Part shown: positions 12,282-24,143 of the stretch, piece by piece
Numbering within the stretch: the first letter of the stretch is position 1
Layout of the letters: each line of letters begins with the position of its first letter
DNA from: Sarcomyxa edulis
Lineage: Eukaryota > Basidiomycota > Agaricomycetes > Agaricales > Mycenaceae
Direction of reading: 5' to 3'
Length of the DNA stretch: 64,000 bases
NCBI GenBank assembly: GCA_009761415.1
Contig: QUOL01000008.1
Span: forward strand, 124,001-188,000
Program-made: the position numbers and the translations under genes
The notes under the pieces: model-generated
Database searches by the model: none
Told to the model about the DNA's origin: nothing
What the model saw: the letters and a program-made list of their open reading frames with translations, nothing else

Positions 12282-12989
12282 ATGTCGGTGGAACAATTTC
12301 TAGGAAGCAGCGATAACGGCCTTGGAGGACGTCGTCATCGATACTGGTGGGATGCAGCAATTACAGCGCGTGGTTTCATTTCTACTCCGTATTTGTCGCA
12401 GCTAAAGCTGCGACATTCACGTTCAATAAAGCGTGTCTGGGCTATCCTAGAATCTGCGAGAAGGCAGGAAAAGGCAAATATAGCGGCAGAATCAGAATAT
12501 AGATCGACGCTGCAGGAGGTTCGCTGGCATCCAAAGAAAGGAGGGACGAGAGGAGATATTATGTGGGCTTATCTGTTGCTTACTTGGTGTCAACCTTGTG
12601 TGGTTATCAGAAAAAAAGGAAAAGTTCTAGGGAAAAGGTGCAACGAGCGAAAGGCAACCAACAGTGCAGGACCAGCGATATCGGGATCGTCCGATATTCC
12701 ACGCGACAACAACGTGGGAGGACTTACGCTTACACTTTTGAAACTGGCAGACAACCTCGAAGTTTTTCCGACACTAACATATACTAGAATTGTTTTCAAG
12801 GCGATTGCGAGAAACTCTTCGATTCTCCGAAATCCCCATTTTCTGAATACAACTTTGAATTATGGGGATTTCGGTCAATGGAATTATACACGTGGCAATA
12901 TCCGTTGTGCTGTTGCCAGCTTCCTTCGGGCCCGTCTTGTTTTTTGGATGGCAACCTACTCGATGCCGATAGAACCAGTCGCAAGGTAA
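12282..12989 (+). CDS. Doubtful hypothetical ORF
   Basis: An uninterrupted ATG-started frame of 235 codons beginning MSVEQFLGSSDNG. No family is recognised. Composition is mixed, with several Arg/Lys runs (RRQEKANIAAESEY, RKKGKVLGKRCNERK) and no membrane segment or repeat. Both hairpins of this region fall inside it. Its length is at the upper end of what random sequence would give, so it may not be a gene. Confidence 0.2.
   Translation: MSVEQFLGSSDNGLGGRRHRYWWDAAITARGFISTPYLSQLKLRHSRSIKRVWAILESARRQEKANIAAESEYRSTLQEVRWHPKKGGTRGDIMWAYLLLTWCQPCVVIRKKGKVLGKRCNERKATNSAGPAISGSSDIPRDNNVGGLTLTLLKLADNLEVFPTLTYTRIVFKAIARNSSILRNPHFLNTTLNYGDFGQWNYTRGNIRCAVASFLRARLVFWMATYSMPIEPVAR
12395..12414. repeat. 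Perfect 9-bp hairpin
   Basis: GTCGCAGCT and its exact reverse complement AGCTGCGAC are separated by only two bases (AA). This can form a cruciform or an RNA stem. Confidence 0.8.
12827..12874. repeat. Perfect 13-bp inverted repeat
   Basis: The arm CCGAAATCCCCAT at 12827-12839 is exactly complementary to ATGGGGATTTCGG at 12862-12874, with a 22-base loop. It is not at the end of a recognisable gene. Confidence 0.8.
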
Positions 12990-13838
12990 GACGTAGATCA
13001 CCCCATAGCTAAGCGGTAAGCAAAGTTCACGCCCTGGAGATTTCGAATGCGTCAACGCCACTCATTATAATATCCCAACAGAAGGCATACACCATTTAAT
13101 ACCCCACAACCGTCATGGAAGACGAAGCGGGCAGGTATAGGAGGAGGCGAATATTTTTGAACCTCTGTTAGAGTTGATATTTGAATGTTAAAGTTTTGGA
13201 CCGCACTGTACAGGAACGAGCAACGCCAGCATCATCACCTCGAGTGACTATCTAAATTAACACACACCGATGTCTTGGTTCGACAATCGCTTTAGGTGAG
13301 TTCCGGGGCGTATGCCGCCTGGACAATGTTGTCACGTCCAATGATCAAAAGGCCATGTCATTGGACGTCCACTGCTCTTGGTTCGCATTGGCTTATGATC
13401 TCTATCTCAGCTGGGCAGATCTCTCCGTATCCCCGTATCCAAGACATTATAATGAACTCATTACGCTTGTGAGCTCGAGGGTCTTTCTCGAATGCCACAT
13501 GGCCTGTATACGTTCTTTCCTCCAACTCGGCGTATATTTGGAAGTGTGCCTTGACAATCGCTCCTAGCTACCTCGCCCACGCGACCATGAGATCGCATTT
13601 TGCCTCTCAATTAACGCTCTCTAGATCCCACTGACCGTCCTCTGTTATGCATTGTTGTCCTGCCTCTCTTGCGTTATCGCTAATTCCCTAGATTATGTAC
13701 CCTCTCTCGAACACTTAAAGGCCAGAGGATTCCAGCATGATTTTTCCGGCATCAAACAGACAAGAAGTAACTTATCCACCACACTCATTCGCTCAACCGT
13801 CACTCACTCGTTCATCCGCCCGTTCCTTTACACACACA

Positions 13839-14819
13839 ATGGTCTTCCGCCTGCCAACACACCTCGAAACATTCATCCCACCTCCTTCCAGTCAATCGTC
13901 GCGTTCAAGTCCATGGAGAGGTAGCCTCTTCGTAAGCGGCCTCAGACGTTCAGACAAAGGCAGCAATCAAGAAATACGCGTCACAGCTGTAGAGACAGAT
14001 GGCGACAAGTAAGCCGTGTCGATCGATGCTTCGAGTGTTGAATGTTGCTGATCATAGTGCCGTTCCGCTATTCTAGTCGCCTAGCTGATTGGCCCGTCCA
14101 ATTTTTCGTCCACCCTACGCACGGCAGGCCAATCCTCAACGAAGTCTTAGCCTGGGTGGAACGTGATGCACCTCCTCTTTGCACCTTCATGCCCGACCGA
14201 CTTCGCGATGCCAATGACCACACGACCAATCAGAGTCACTTTCGCTCATTATCTCGAATCCTTTTTGAACAACAAATGGTTAGTAATGCTTCTATTAGTC
14301 TCGAAATCTGTGTATTCATGCAGAATACACTTTCAGGTTGCATTGGCATATTGGAATACCGAGACAATTACGGGGGCTGGCATTATTATATATCCTGCGC
14401 AAAATTCTAGTGCCTTACTGGTCGGAGCATTACTTTTGAGTTCACCGTTTCCCGACTTCGTTTACAGAAATCTGTCGGCTGGACCGTCCCCAGTATCACC
14501 CACTGGTATACATCCCCGATACCAGCAACAAACCATGGGTTCTTCCCCTCCTTACGCTTCCCCTTCCCGGCCGCCCCCTCACCCATCTTCTCGGCACATC
14601 CAGCAGCATCAGCAGCCTATCAGCCCCCCGGATCAGCCAGGACCTAGTGGCAGGTCTGACCCCTACAGATACATAATGCCTCGCATGGCTCCCCAGCCAT
14701 ATCCCATGTCTGCGTCTTCTTCGTCGGGCAATCCGACCTGGCAAGTCATCAAAGACGAAGACAACAGCGATCTTTCTGGGTTCTCGTCTCCCCCAGGCGG
14801 CTCCCATTATCCGCAGTAA
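13839..14819 (+). CDS. Protein with possible SPOC/Med25-like domain and Pro/Ser-rich tail
   Basis: Three exons with clean joints: 13839-14008, 14077-14278 and 14337-14819. The folded part reads WRGSLFVSGLRR, LADWPVQFFVHPTHGRP, CTFMPDRLRD, FRSLSRILFEQQMVALAYWN, GAGIIIYPAQNSSALLVGAL and SSPFPDFV. This alternation of strands with a cysteine-poor hydrophobic core resembles the beta-barrel of SPOC and Med25/PTOV domains, which bind transcription regulators. That assignment is tentative. The C-terminal ~120 residues are low-complexity Pro/Ser/Gln/His and probably disordered. The start is the first ATG in frame. Likely nuclear (inference). Confidence 0.75.
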
Positions 14820-15134
14820 TGCCTTCTTATACCCACCCCCAAATGAAGGGCTTCCCAAAAGCTCTCCATCATACCTTTTGGTTGATAGTTGAAGCGCCAA
14901 ATTCTCCTGATGGTATGTCAGCGTATACCCTATTTCCCTATGAAAAAGACATTCTTCCTCCCGTCGTTACCCCTTGTAGCCTATCCCTACCTAGGTAGAT
15001 CTGCTTTCGCGTTCATCTCGTCGTATTAAGCATGTACTTTGTAGCTAGGATTGTTCGTTATCGTCTGCAATGTATCATTACATACGTCTCCTCTTCTCTG
15101 AAACACGAACAATGTATTCCATTCCCACCCAAAG
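14820..15134. other. Convergent 3' spacer
   Basis: About 315 bases between two genes ending toward each other. Only presumptive 3' UTRs; no other feature seen. Confidence 0.5.
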
Positions 15135-16031
15135 TCAAGGTCTAGAACCGTTATCACTCGACGTCATCTTCTCTTGTTTAGTCTCTCTCCCAGCCTTTTC
15201 CTGACTGTACTGCCGGGGAATAAATGCTAAACCGGCAGCATAGAGAACCCAGAAAACCTAAATAGCAAAAATGAAGGTTAAGACGAGCGAATAAAATTGG
15301 AATAAGTCTGAAGGACTGATTTACAATGACAAGGGCTAACCAAGCGTGCTTCGCAGACATGGGAACCTGATGGAGTCCCCCTGTGAATTCCCACTCTGTG
15401 TACAATCCGTAATGGACCTTCAAACATCAACTCGTAAATTGTCGATCCTACGAATCATCCAGGTGAGAAAGTATGAGAGACAGACCTGTACTTGCGCAAG
15501 GATAATGATGATGAGACCAAGGACTGCGTGGAAGTAGTTCTGCGGGGACCGTCGCCCACGGAAAATCGATGGAAATTTGACAAAGTGAATGAACGTTCCG
15601 ACGAGTAATTGTCCGAGATAGAGTATCAGCAGAGCTAGTCCCATTTTCTATGCAATCATGAGTTTCCTGGTCAACGCAAACCAAGTAGGCAGCGTACCTC
15701 ATGAGGATCAACGAAATGTCCGAGCTCTAATCGAGTCGTTGTCTTGTACCCCATAGCCCAACCGGCGAAAATCACTGGACCCGAGATGAGAAACTGGATA
15801 ACCCAATGTGCCCACCACCATCTTCAAACGCCCGAGGAAGACTAATGAACAACAGGACGAGCGGAAAGAACGTATTGAAACTCACTTGTTAGTGAACGTT
15901 CGAGTATATCTAGCCACGAGGGCTCCAACAGGTAGAAGGATGAGGAATCCAATCGAGCACAGCAACGCATGATTCCTGGCCTGAATTTCTAGAGGGGAAA
16001 GTGGGAATTTGAAGGGTATATTGCCAGACAT
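15135..16031 (-). CDS. Cytochrome b561-type membrane protein
   Basis: Transmembrane electron carrier of the cytochrome b561 / ferric-reductase-like family, with two hemes held by His pairs. Exons on the minus strand: 15886-16031, 15698-15821, 15486-15647, then two more ending at the stop 15135-15137. In order: ARNHALLCSIGFLILLPVGA (helix with His), WWWAHWVIQFLISGPVIFAG, GHFVDPHEKMGLALLILYLG, NYFHAVLGLIIIILAQVQ, and KHAWLALVIVFWVLYAAG, giving about five membrane segments and the expected His residues. The start at 16031 (MSGNIPFKFPLSPLEIQ) gives a soluble lead of about 17 residues. Only about 500 bases separate it from the upstream gene, so a full DOMON domain as in relatives is unlikely, although a small upstream exon cannot be excluded. 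Confidence 0.82.
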
Positions 16032-16536
16032 TTCGAGAGCTACTTGGGGGGTTGCAAGAAGATTGAAACAGACCGAGTGAAACTTGAAGTACTCTAAACT
16101 TACGGCTGTACGCCTTCCATTACCCTTCCATCATCCCCGCCCATTTTCTCATGGTAAGATGCTAAGGGAAACGGAGTAAGAACAAACGCAACCTGATTGG
16201 CTAGCACACTCCGGCTATCTTTGCCGCGTACTGCGGAGCCCTTCGAGGAATGTACACTCCCAGGCGCCACCCAGGCGTGCACAGAAATATGAAGATGGGC
16301 AGTGTATTCGTGACAGCCGAGGATCACAACAAGATCTGAGAGGGTTGAAGGAAATATAAATTCGTGATGCGATAGAAATAGACTGCTGCGCTAACAAAGT
16401 AATAAACATGCCAAAAGACGTGAATTCAAGAGGAAGAGAGAGAGAAAACTACACCAAAACGTTTGCCTTCGATTCATGATCGACGACGTCCGACTCGGAT
16501 CATACAATCAACGATTACAGTCTCAGTCGACGTCAT

Positions 16537-19507
16537 TCAAGCCGCAACCTTTCGTTTGCCCTTCTTCGAAGCGCCCTTCTTCGCCGGGGCGACAGGGACA
16601 GGGACCCACTCATCGCCATCTTCGTCGTCGCTATTTACCTCGATGATGGTTGGAGCTCTCTTCCTCCCACCTCTTCTCTGCCTCTTGGGTGGCGTGGCTG
16701 CATTCTCCTCCGTCTCCAGATCCGACATGGACCTCTTGATCTTGGTAGGGCTGTCAGGTTCGATGTTATTGATGTTCGTTACTTCTGTTCCGAAAAGGCT
16801 TGCCGCGCGTTTCTCCTCTTTGCCTTCGAGTATTAGGTTCTCCACGTCCTGCTCCTCTTCCTCATCTGCATACTCTTCATCAAATTCCATACGAGCCTTT
16901 TCCACCTTGACTGGGACGGACACCACCTTCTTTGCTCGTACTCCCTTTCGTCTAGCCTTTTCCTTTCTCGCTCTCTTCGGCGAAGGGATGAACGCTCTAT
17001 CATTCTTAACCGCCCACTCAATTTCGATGATCCTACATAAAAAACAAGAGTTCGTCAGAACTCCATTCAGAAGAGTTGCAATTAGGATTAAAGATAAGAA
17101 AATTCAGATTAAGAAGAGATAAAATAAAAAATTTCAAAAAAATCCAATCACAGCGTCTCCTGCGCTTGCGATTGCGACAGATTACACAACCAAACATGAA
17201 CGATAAAAAGTATCCACCTCTCTTTCAGCTTGACGTTGTCTGGTACGTAGTTTTCTGCCTTGCGGTATAGATCCAGCGCAACCTGCAGATCGCCCCTACG
17301 AAAAGAACCATCAACACACAAGACCGAGTATCGAACAAGAGATCGAAAGGAGGGCCTACTTTTCCGAATGCGCCCGTGCAAGCGCCACATACGCTCTGCC
17401 CGTCTTCTTCTTCGACACAGGAGACAGCACATCCGCTAGCTGCACCTCACGATTCCCGCGCTCGTATTTCGTTTCGAGTTCTTCAAGCCGCTGCTTCAGC
17501 TCATCGTCCAGGTCCTTGTGCCGTTTCAATAACGGCGTCAAGACACCTGAAGGCAAAGGTAGCGATTCTTTCTTCGGCGATCGGGATTTGTTACGGCCAG
17601 ATCCAGAGCTCGACCCCATACTATGATGTTGTCGCAATTCCGCCTCCCGTTCCGCCAACCTCCGCGCCACCTCTACCTCCACAGCCCTTAATATCTATTT
17701 CAAATAGACCAATAGCGGAAAAGTCAGAACCCCACATCCACTTCCGAATAGCATAGAAAGAGACTCACCCTCTCATCAATCTCCTTCTCCGTCATCCCGA
17801 TACCCAACCCCATACTAGAATTACCAGACCTATCACCACCCGCACTCCCACTTCCGTTCTCCTCCGCTTCCCTGACCCTGTCCAAACCTATACCAATACT
17901 AGGTCTGTACCCACTAGTCCCCCCGAACGCCATGGATATCCGAGGGACACGGGATCTCTGTGCCAGAGCCATGCTCGACATCGAACTGCGTGGCATGTTA
18001 TTACGCTTGGCAGCCACGAGAGTCGTACTTGACATGGACCTGCTATAATTGGTGTTGCCGTAGTTGGTAGCAGCCTCGCCATTCGTGTTGGCATTGGTGA
18101 CATCAGGGAGCGCGTCAGCAAGTAAGAGTTTGGGAGGCGGCCCCGTCGTCGCTACCGCGGCAAAATGGGGTTTAGGAGCGGGGCGATTGTCTACATCCGA
18201 GGAGTGAGTCCTACGCGCGGAAATGAACTAAAATTGGAACTCACCGCGCTCATTGATCACGGGCTTGTTCTCCACATTCTTAGTCCGTACAGCGAAACTA
18301 AAGGCAAATGAGTTTCCCTTGTTCTGTATACCAGCTCATAACTTACTTGAGCGTGTTCAGCGTGTCCTGCCTGAACTTGTTTCCAGGAGCCAGATTGCAG
18401 ATGAGCAGACCAATAGAGGAGCCACCGAGGGCATCTTGGAGGATACGGGTGAGTTTGGAGTTGCGGTAGGGAATACGGGACTGTGATTAGCTAAAATGAG
18501 TATACGACCAACCATCACCCAAAGAGTCTGGAATACTCACCGCTCCCTGGTTGAGGGCATGCACGACTTGACCTAAGACGCTGAGCGATTTATTTATGGC
18601 GGATGACTCCGCCATGCGGGATGGGTCATTGCCTGTGAGCTGGTATTGAAGATCAATATATGGACATGAACAACCAGCTCTGACACATACTTTGTTGTTC
18701 TCAGATCCGGCGAGATCCACAAGATTGATCTTTCCCGCAAGAGCTGTGAGGATATGAATATCCATGACGATTGTGAGTGCTATGTCACTCACTCTTTTGC
18801 TCGCCAGGGACTTGGACTTGAACATGGATAGTAAGGACCGCGTGTGATCTAGAAGAGACGTTGTTGAGGTTTGTGGATCCTACGGATCGTAGTTTAGCGG
18901 CGCGACTAAGTAGAGGCCGAGAGTCAGAACTACATGTATGACAGCGAACAGTAGCAACATACTTGTAGATGGTGTCAAACTCGTTCACTGACGATATAGG
19001 CCGCGTCGATAGGTTCGCAACAAAGACCTGCCCCACGTCGTTCTCTCTAACTGGGAGTTTCACGCGAGAAGGTGAAGTGTCGTCGAGCAAATCGTATACC
19101 TCGTCTTTGTATATCTCCATGTATGACATGCTCAATGCAGCCTCTCTTCCCTTCGCGAACATCTCCCTGACTACTCTAGGGATAACTCCAGGGTCAGCCT
19201 TGGTGCCTTGCATGGTATGTGTCTTTCCGCTGGAGGTAACGCCATACGCGAAAATAGTGACGGTGACCCCAGTATAAAGGACATCAATCATAGGCTGTAC
19301 GTCTTGAATAAAAATGTCATGTTGAGTGGAGGATTGATTATAAGCGGATGTGAAAGGAAAGTTGAAAAGTTGGGAAGGATCTCTTGGATTTGGGACGGTG
19401 ATGGTGTTTACTTGGGTATCAACGATGATGGCTCCGTCGTCTTGTTCTCCGTTAAGACGCGGTCGTAGTCTTGCGGCGATTTTTACCCTGTGGCTAGACG
19501 AGCTCAT
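16537..19507 (-). CDS. Kinesin-10-like (KIF22/Kid type) N-terminal motor protein
   Basis: Microtubule motor; the closest match by eye is the chromokinesin KIF22 group. The motor starts at residue 6 ([13 protein letters not shown]). The P-loop is [11 protein letters not shown] at about residues 89-99. Switch I is [15 protein letters not shown] and switch [15 protein letters not shown]. The microtubule-binding part includes [35 protein letters not shown] and [16 protein letters not shown] Ser-rich linker, a coiled coil ([31 protein letters not shown]) and a TPR-like helical pair ([16 protein letters not shown]) follow. The tail is acidic and then Lys-rich ([14 protein letters not shown]). It has at least six introns. 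The ATG at 19507 gives the normal short lead. An ACGCGT box lies about 110 bases upstream. Expected role: chromosome arm movement on the spindle. Confidence 0.88.
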
Positions 19508-19709
19508 CGTGTCCGACGGCGGCGGCGACGATTTCGAACGATGAGCAGACTAGGTTGAACGATGAGCAGACCGAGTGAAACGATTCCGAGGTGGCTTGCC
19601 GTCACGCCCGTGGTTCAACGAACGCGTGACAATGTAACGTCGCGTGGTCGTGCCGAGCGCAGTTCGGGCTTGAGCCTGCTGTCCTTCCCTCCTGCTTTCT
19701 TCATCAACC

Positions 19710-21625
19710 ATGTCCATCTATCCAGCTAATTTCTTGGAAATTTTGGGCCTCGAGTACGTCCTTTTCTACACCCATAATCAAAGTGGTAATTCGGACCATG
19801 ACCTGGGGCCAGGGGTCTGAGCACGGTCCAAATCAGAGTTGTTCCGAGAATATCGACTCAGAATTGAGGAACGGGCGACCTTTTGGCCAGAGACGCGCCT
19901 AAAATTGTTGATTCTGGCTCTGGTTATCTGTCATCAAGATCATATAACTCATACGTCCCAATCTTTAGCATCCAGGCTCAGGACTATCCCGATGATCCTC
20001 AAACTCGCATCCAAGTCATCGATGACCAGACGTCCACCCTTCACTCCCTAATCTCGGACATCCATCGCAAAATATCGGATCTTAACAACTACAGAAACAC
20101 CTTAGCTTTAATATCTCGTCTTCCCAACGAACTTCTATCAAAAATCCTTTTCGAATACGACTCTATCTACAGTCTAAAGTGGACGAAACTCATGCTTGTC
20201 TGCCGTCATTGGCACGACGTGGGTATACGCGATACATCATTGTGGAGCTTTATAGACGCCTCACCTGTCGATCTCGGCAAGAAGATGGTACAGATCTATC
20301 GTTCCGGACTACACCCTCTCAACGTCAAGTTCCCAGCAACATTACACCATAAACGTATCCTACATGTCTTGGAGCCGCATACCAGTCGGATACATGAGCT
20401 ATATATCTCTGGAACAGCAGAATATATATTTTTCACCCTATCCGATATTTCCCAATACCCCCTTCCGTTCCTGAAATCGCTCAAAGTTTGTCCTTTCACT
20501 GAATCTCAGGGGCCGTTCTTCTGTTTGCCCGATGCCCTTATAACTGGAACCTATCTGCAATCAGTGGCCTTGATAGACATGTCAGCAAACTGGGAACTCC
20601 TCAACAACCTCGTCGAGTTGCGACTGATCCGCAATCCCAAGGGTTCGGTAGAGATTCCTTCTTTCGAGGAACTCATCTCACTACTCAGAAGGTCCTTAGC
20701 CCTCAAGGTCTTAGAACTTCATCGTTTCATTTCACCGAGACTCGATTATCAGCCGTTGGTAGACTTGCCAAGACTCGAGAGCCTCGACGTAACAGACAAG
20801 GCAGAGCGCTGCGAGTCTCTCCTCTCCGTCATCGTTATGCCTGCCACTGCTTCTCTCCGAATATCTTCTGCAGATATCTCGCAAATACAAGACATCAGTG
20901 ATCTGTTGGACTCGCTGAGTAGACACTATCGCCGCCCCTCCGCACAGACCATGCGCTTGTTGCGCATCCGGTCTGGAGATATGTCAACCAAGATATCGAC
21001 ATATCCATCAACTTCATCGACAGACAGCCTGTCGCATCACGAGTCTGCGTATATGTCGTTGGAATTCCGTCCGGCTAATTATTTCTCGTGTCATCGAATG
21101 ACGGAGAAAATCCTCCAGGAACTTCCAGTCGCGTCCATCACTCATTTCGATACACAGCTAGTCACAGACTTTACACGCTCGTCTAGGAAGATGACCCTTT
21201 CCATGCTACCCAACCTACACACTCTTATCCTGGCGGCAAATTCGACATCCGTCGAGTTCAATGATGCTCTCCTTGGAATGATGAACTCGCCTACGAACTC
21301 ATTCCCTCGACTACGATGCATCCAATTACAATTCGAAAAAGAAAGTCGCCGGACACACCCACCGCCTTTGATTCTCGCCAGTCTCGCCACAGTCCTGACG
21401 CGCTACAAGGAACTTGGCGCTCCCATCAAGACCTTGCACGTCAATCGATGCTGGTTCGACAGTGGTTTTGTAGAGAAGGATATCGAGGTGTTATACCTCC
21501 TTGTGGGCACCTTATACCTAGATGGGACTGTCTACCCTCCCGTCAACTCGGGATCGGTCAAAGATATAATGCATCCTGCCACCCAAGCATTCCGAGAGGG
21601 GCTAGTGCGAATTGGACAGGAATAA
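19710..21625 (+). CDS. F-box protein, upstream member of a tandem pair
   Basis: Two exons: 19710-19753 (MSIYPANFLEILGL) and 19969-21625, for 566 residues. The F-box core is ISRLPNELLSKILFEYDSIYS near residue 60, followed by WTKLMLVCRHWHDVGIRDTSLWSFI, the usual pattern in mushroom F-box proteins that recruit targets to an SCF ubiquitin ligase. The rest has scattered Leu-rich strands (LVELRLIRNPKG, LKVLELHRF, LPRLESLDV) like degenerate leucine-rich repeats. The splice choice mirrors the paralogue at 22045: both have a tiny first exon ending in a GL(D/T) codon split after two bases. The alternative is a single-exon start at 19883. The target protein is unknown. Confidence 0.85.
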
Positions 21626-22044
21626 TGAGACAGCTCCCAGTCCCACAAGCTCATTCGATGTATCGTCCTTTAGGACTCCTGCTACTAAAGTGTGGCAGAT
21701 TCTACCGAGGAATGAGGTATCTCTTTTGTACAATGGGTTCATCGCAGAGGGTGTATGTACTGGCGACAGACGGAGATCGTACTGTACGCGAAGAAATGCC
21801 TGCAATCTCATCATGAATACGAATCAGTACTAGATACTAAGATAGCAAAGCCGCCTTGAACTCGGCAGACTGGCCGCCGAGTTGCCGCTGGGTTCAAAAA
21901 TAAAGTTTCGCAAGTTTCGTCCGACTCAAACGCGCTTAAGTTGCCACTCCCATCCTCTTCAAGTTGGGTTTCTTTTGGGTTTCTTCCTCTCTATCATCGC
22001 TGCGAATCAATATCATCGCAGAAACTAGCTGACTGACCTCTAAT

Positions 22045-23884
22045 ATGGCCACTCGCATGGCCACTCGCATATCCGATTCGGCTCTATCTACCACCCTACG
22101 AAGATTCGGGCTCACGTACGTCCAAAAGCCGCCATCTACTCATCTTCAAGACATCTGTCTGATCGATTTTGCCCAGTGTTCTAGATCCTCAGCAATATCC
22201 TAATCTTCGAGCTTATATTGCAGCTGCAGATAACCAAATTTCAATCCTTGGTTCATACCTCTACGGTAATGGCTCGAGGTCAACCATCGATCACCACACC
22301 ATAGCCTTTTTGAAGTCGCGTAGAAATATGGTTGTTCCCATATATCGCCTTCCCGTCGAGCTCGTATTAAAGATCTTCCTCGAGTACGGACTCGTAGGAG
22401 ACTCCCTGTTCAACCTCGAGTGGACAAGAGTCATGTTCGTTTCGCGCCACTGGTACGCCATCGGGATTCAAAACAAAATTATGTGGAGCTTTCTGCAAGT
22501 AGATCCTGAACTCATTCAGAGGAAGGCAAAACAGTTGGCTCTCTCTGGATCGCACCACCTGACTGTCAAACTCCTACCAACATCGCTTACTTTAGACGCG
22601 TTGGCCAACCTAGAACCCTACAGAAGTCGGATCTTCCATCTGGACATCACAGGACCAACAGAGCATATCGTTTCCACCATGGAAAATCTCTTAGACTTCC
22701 CTCTCCCTATGCTCCGTTCTATCACCTTCAACCCATCATCCGAGGTGGACCCACGGGTCAACGCGAATCTTCTGAATGTAATTTCCGAGTCCTTGACCTG
22801 TGTGCCGGACTGCATCTTCGAAAATACTAGGTTCCTGCGCTCGGTAGCCTTGAAGGGTCTTGCAGCAAACTGGCCACTCGTCCGCGACCTCGTAGAGCTC
22901 CGTCTGACACGGGATCCCGAAAATGTAGCCCCGGCCATCCCGGTCGGGGAGATCGCAAAACTGCTCAACCAATCACCATCTCTGAGAAGTCTGACACTGT
23001 GGTATTATATCTACGAAGACTATGACCCTTATCATCCGGCGGACCTACCCAAACTCGAGAGGCTCGAGTTATTGGACAAGGTGCAGAGATGCTATTGTCT
23101 TCTTTCCGCCATCAACATGCCTTCCACTACCGCTATTCATATAACATCCCCGGACTTCTCAAATTCAAATAATGGTTCATCTGTGACACACTTTCTACGA
23201 GGCCGCTACCGTGCCTCATCCATACCTTCCATACCGTTTGTACGGATAGAAATATCCGACAATTCTACGATAATTTCGGCGTACACGACAACCTTTACCG
23301 CAAGTCATATACCGGACCACAAATCTGCCTTCATGTCCATGACGTTCTATCCACGAAATGAATCTACGCGCTCAGATATACTAAGATCCATCATCTTATC
23401 GTTCCCGGGTATGGGCAAAAATATCACTCATCTAGACGCTCGGATGAAGAAAGACAACGACCTTTCCCAGCCATCTTGGACGACGATGTTTTTCTACCTA
23501 CCCAACATCCAAGCTCTTTTCTTATCGATAAACTCTGCCAAAAGCATCGGTTGGAACCTGATGGAAAAATTGGAAGAAATGAGGAATCCGTGGAACAAAC
23601 TTCCCTTCCCGCGATTACAAAGTATCGCTTTCAGTGGGGCTGACCGTTTCGATACAACGCCCCAGGATGGCGTATCACTTTCTGCTCTTTGGACGCTCAT
23701 CCAGGTCGTCACTTACTATTCCGATCTTGGGCATCGCATCAAGGCCTTCAATATCAGGGAATTTCGGGAATCGAATTACTTTGCCTCGCAAGAGTGGAAT
23801 TTTGTCTCAGAAGAGCACCTGAGGATCTTATCCAAGGTTGTGTTTGACTTATATGTCGACGATCAGCTCTACGGTCACTTGTAG
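22045..23884 (+). CDS. F-box protein, downstream member of a tandem pair
   Basis: Two exons, 22045-22115 and 22177-23884, for 592 residues. The start contains a direct 12-bp duplication giving MATRMATRISD. The F-box core is IYRLPVELVLKIFLEYGLVGD, followed by LEWTRVMFVSRHWYAIGIQNKIMWSFL. Downstream segments are co-linear with the gene at 19710: FHLDITGPTEHI, LRSVALKGLAANWPLVRDLVELRL, LPKLERLELLDKVQRCYCLLS. Predicted SCF substrate adaptor. The two genes are in the same orientation, about 420 bases apart. The spacer holds only a presumptive promoter and terminator. Confidence 0.87.
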
Positions 23885-23998
23885 TTTTCGGACTACGTAT
23901 GAGCAAGGCCCGGGCCCGCCCTTCCGCCATGTCTCGACATCGCTGGAGGCGAATACTACGCTCAACTGTGCCTACGGAGAACTCGGGAATAAGCTACG

Positions 23999-24033
23999 GT
24001 TGGACTAGGTTGGACTAGGTTGGACTCAAGTTG
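23999..24033 (+). repeat. Short tandem repeat, 10-bp unit
   Basis: Three exact or near-exact copies of GGTTGGACTA followed by a diverged fourth (CAAGTTGG). It lies just past the second F-box gene, in the convergent spacer before the Sos7-like gene. Confidence 0.8.
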
Positions 24034-24143
24034 GATCATTTGCTGTTGCATTCATCTGAAACTGTACATACATTATGTTATCACATCTAGAATTTACATC
24101 TTACAAATGAGAACAATGGAATATAGAGCATCATCTTGTCAAT

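Larger units (their letters stand above)
9424..13838. other. Gene-poor region, about 4.4 kb
   Basis: No reading frame here resembles a known family. The longest frames (12282-12989 plus; 11586-12092 minus, 168 codons) lack domain patterns, signal peptides and consistent splice partners. A short Ser/Arg-rich frame ends near 11584. Two perfect hairpins sit near 12.4 and 12.83 kb. The region may hold decayed genes or transposon remnants, but I found no inverted-repeat ends with target duplications. Confidence 0.5.

Noticed and set aside
12985..13070. tRNA-like stretch with an A-box match (TAGCTAAGCGG) and a B-box-like TTTCGAAT word
   Set aside because: The seven bases before the A-box (CACCCCA) have no complementary acceptor strand downstream, and the B-box has an extra base, so no cloverleaf forms.
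16100..16409. Upstream frames considered as a DOMON domain of the cytochrome b561 gene
   Set aside because: They are too short, no splice phase joins them to the first membrane exon in frame, and the sequence does not resemble DOMON.
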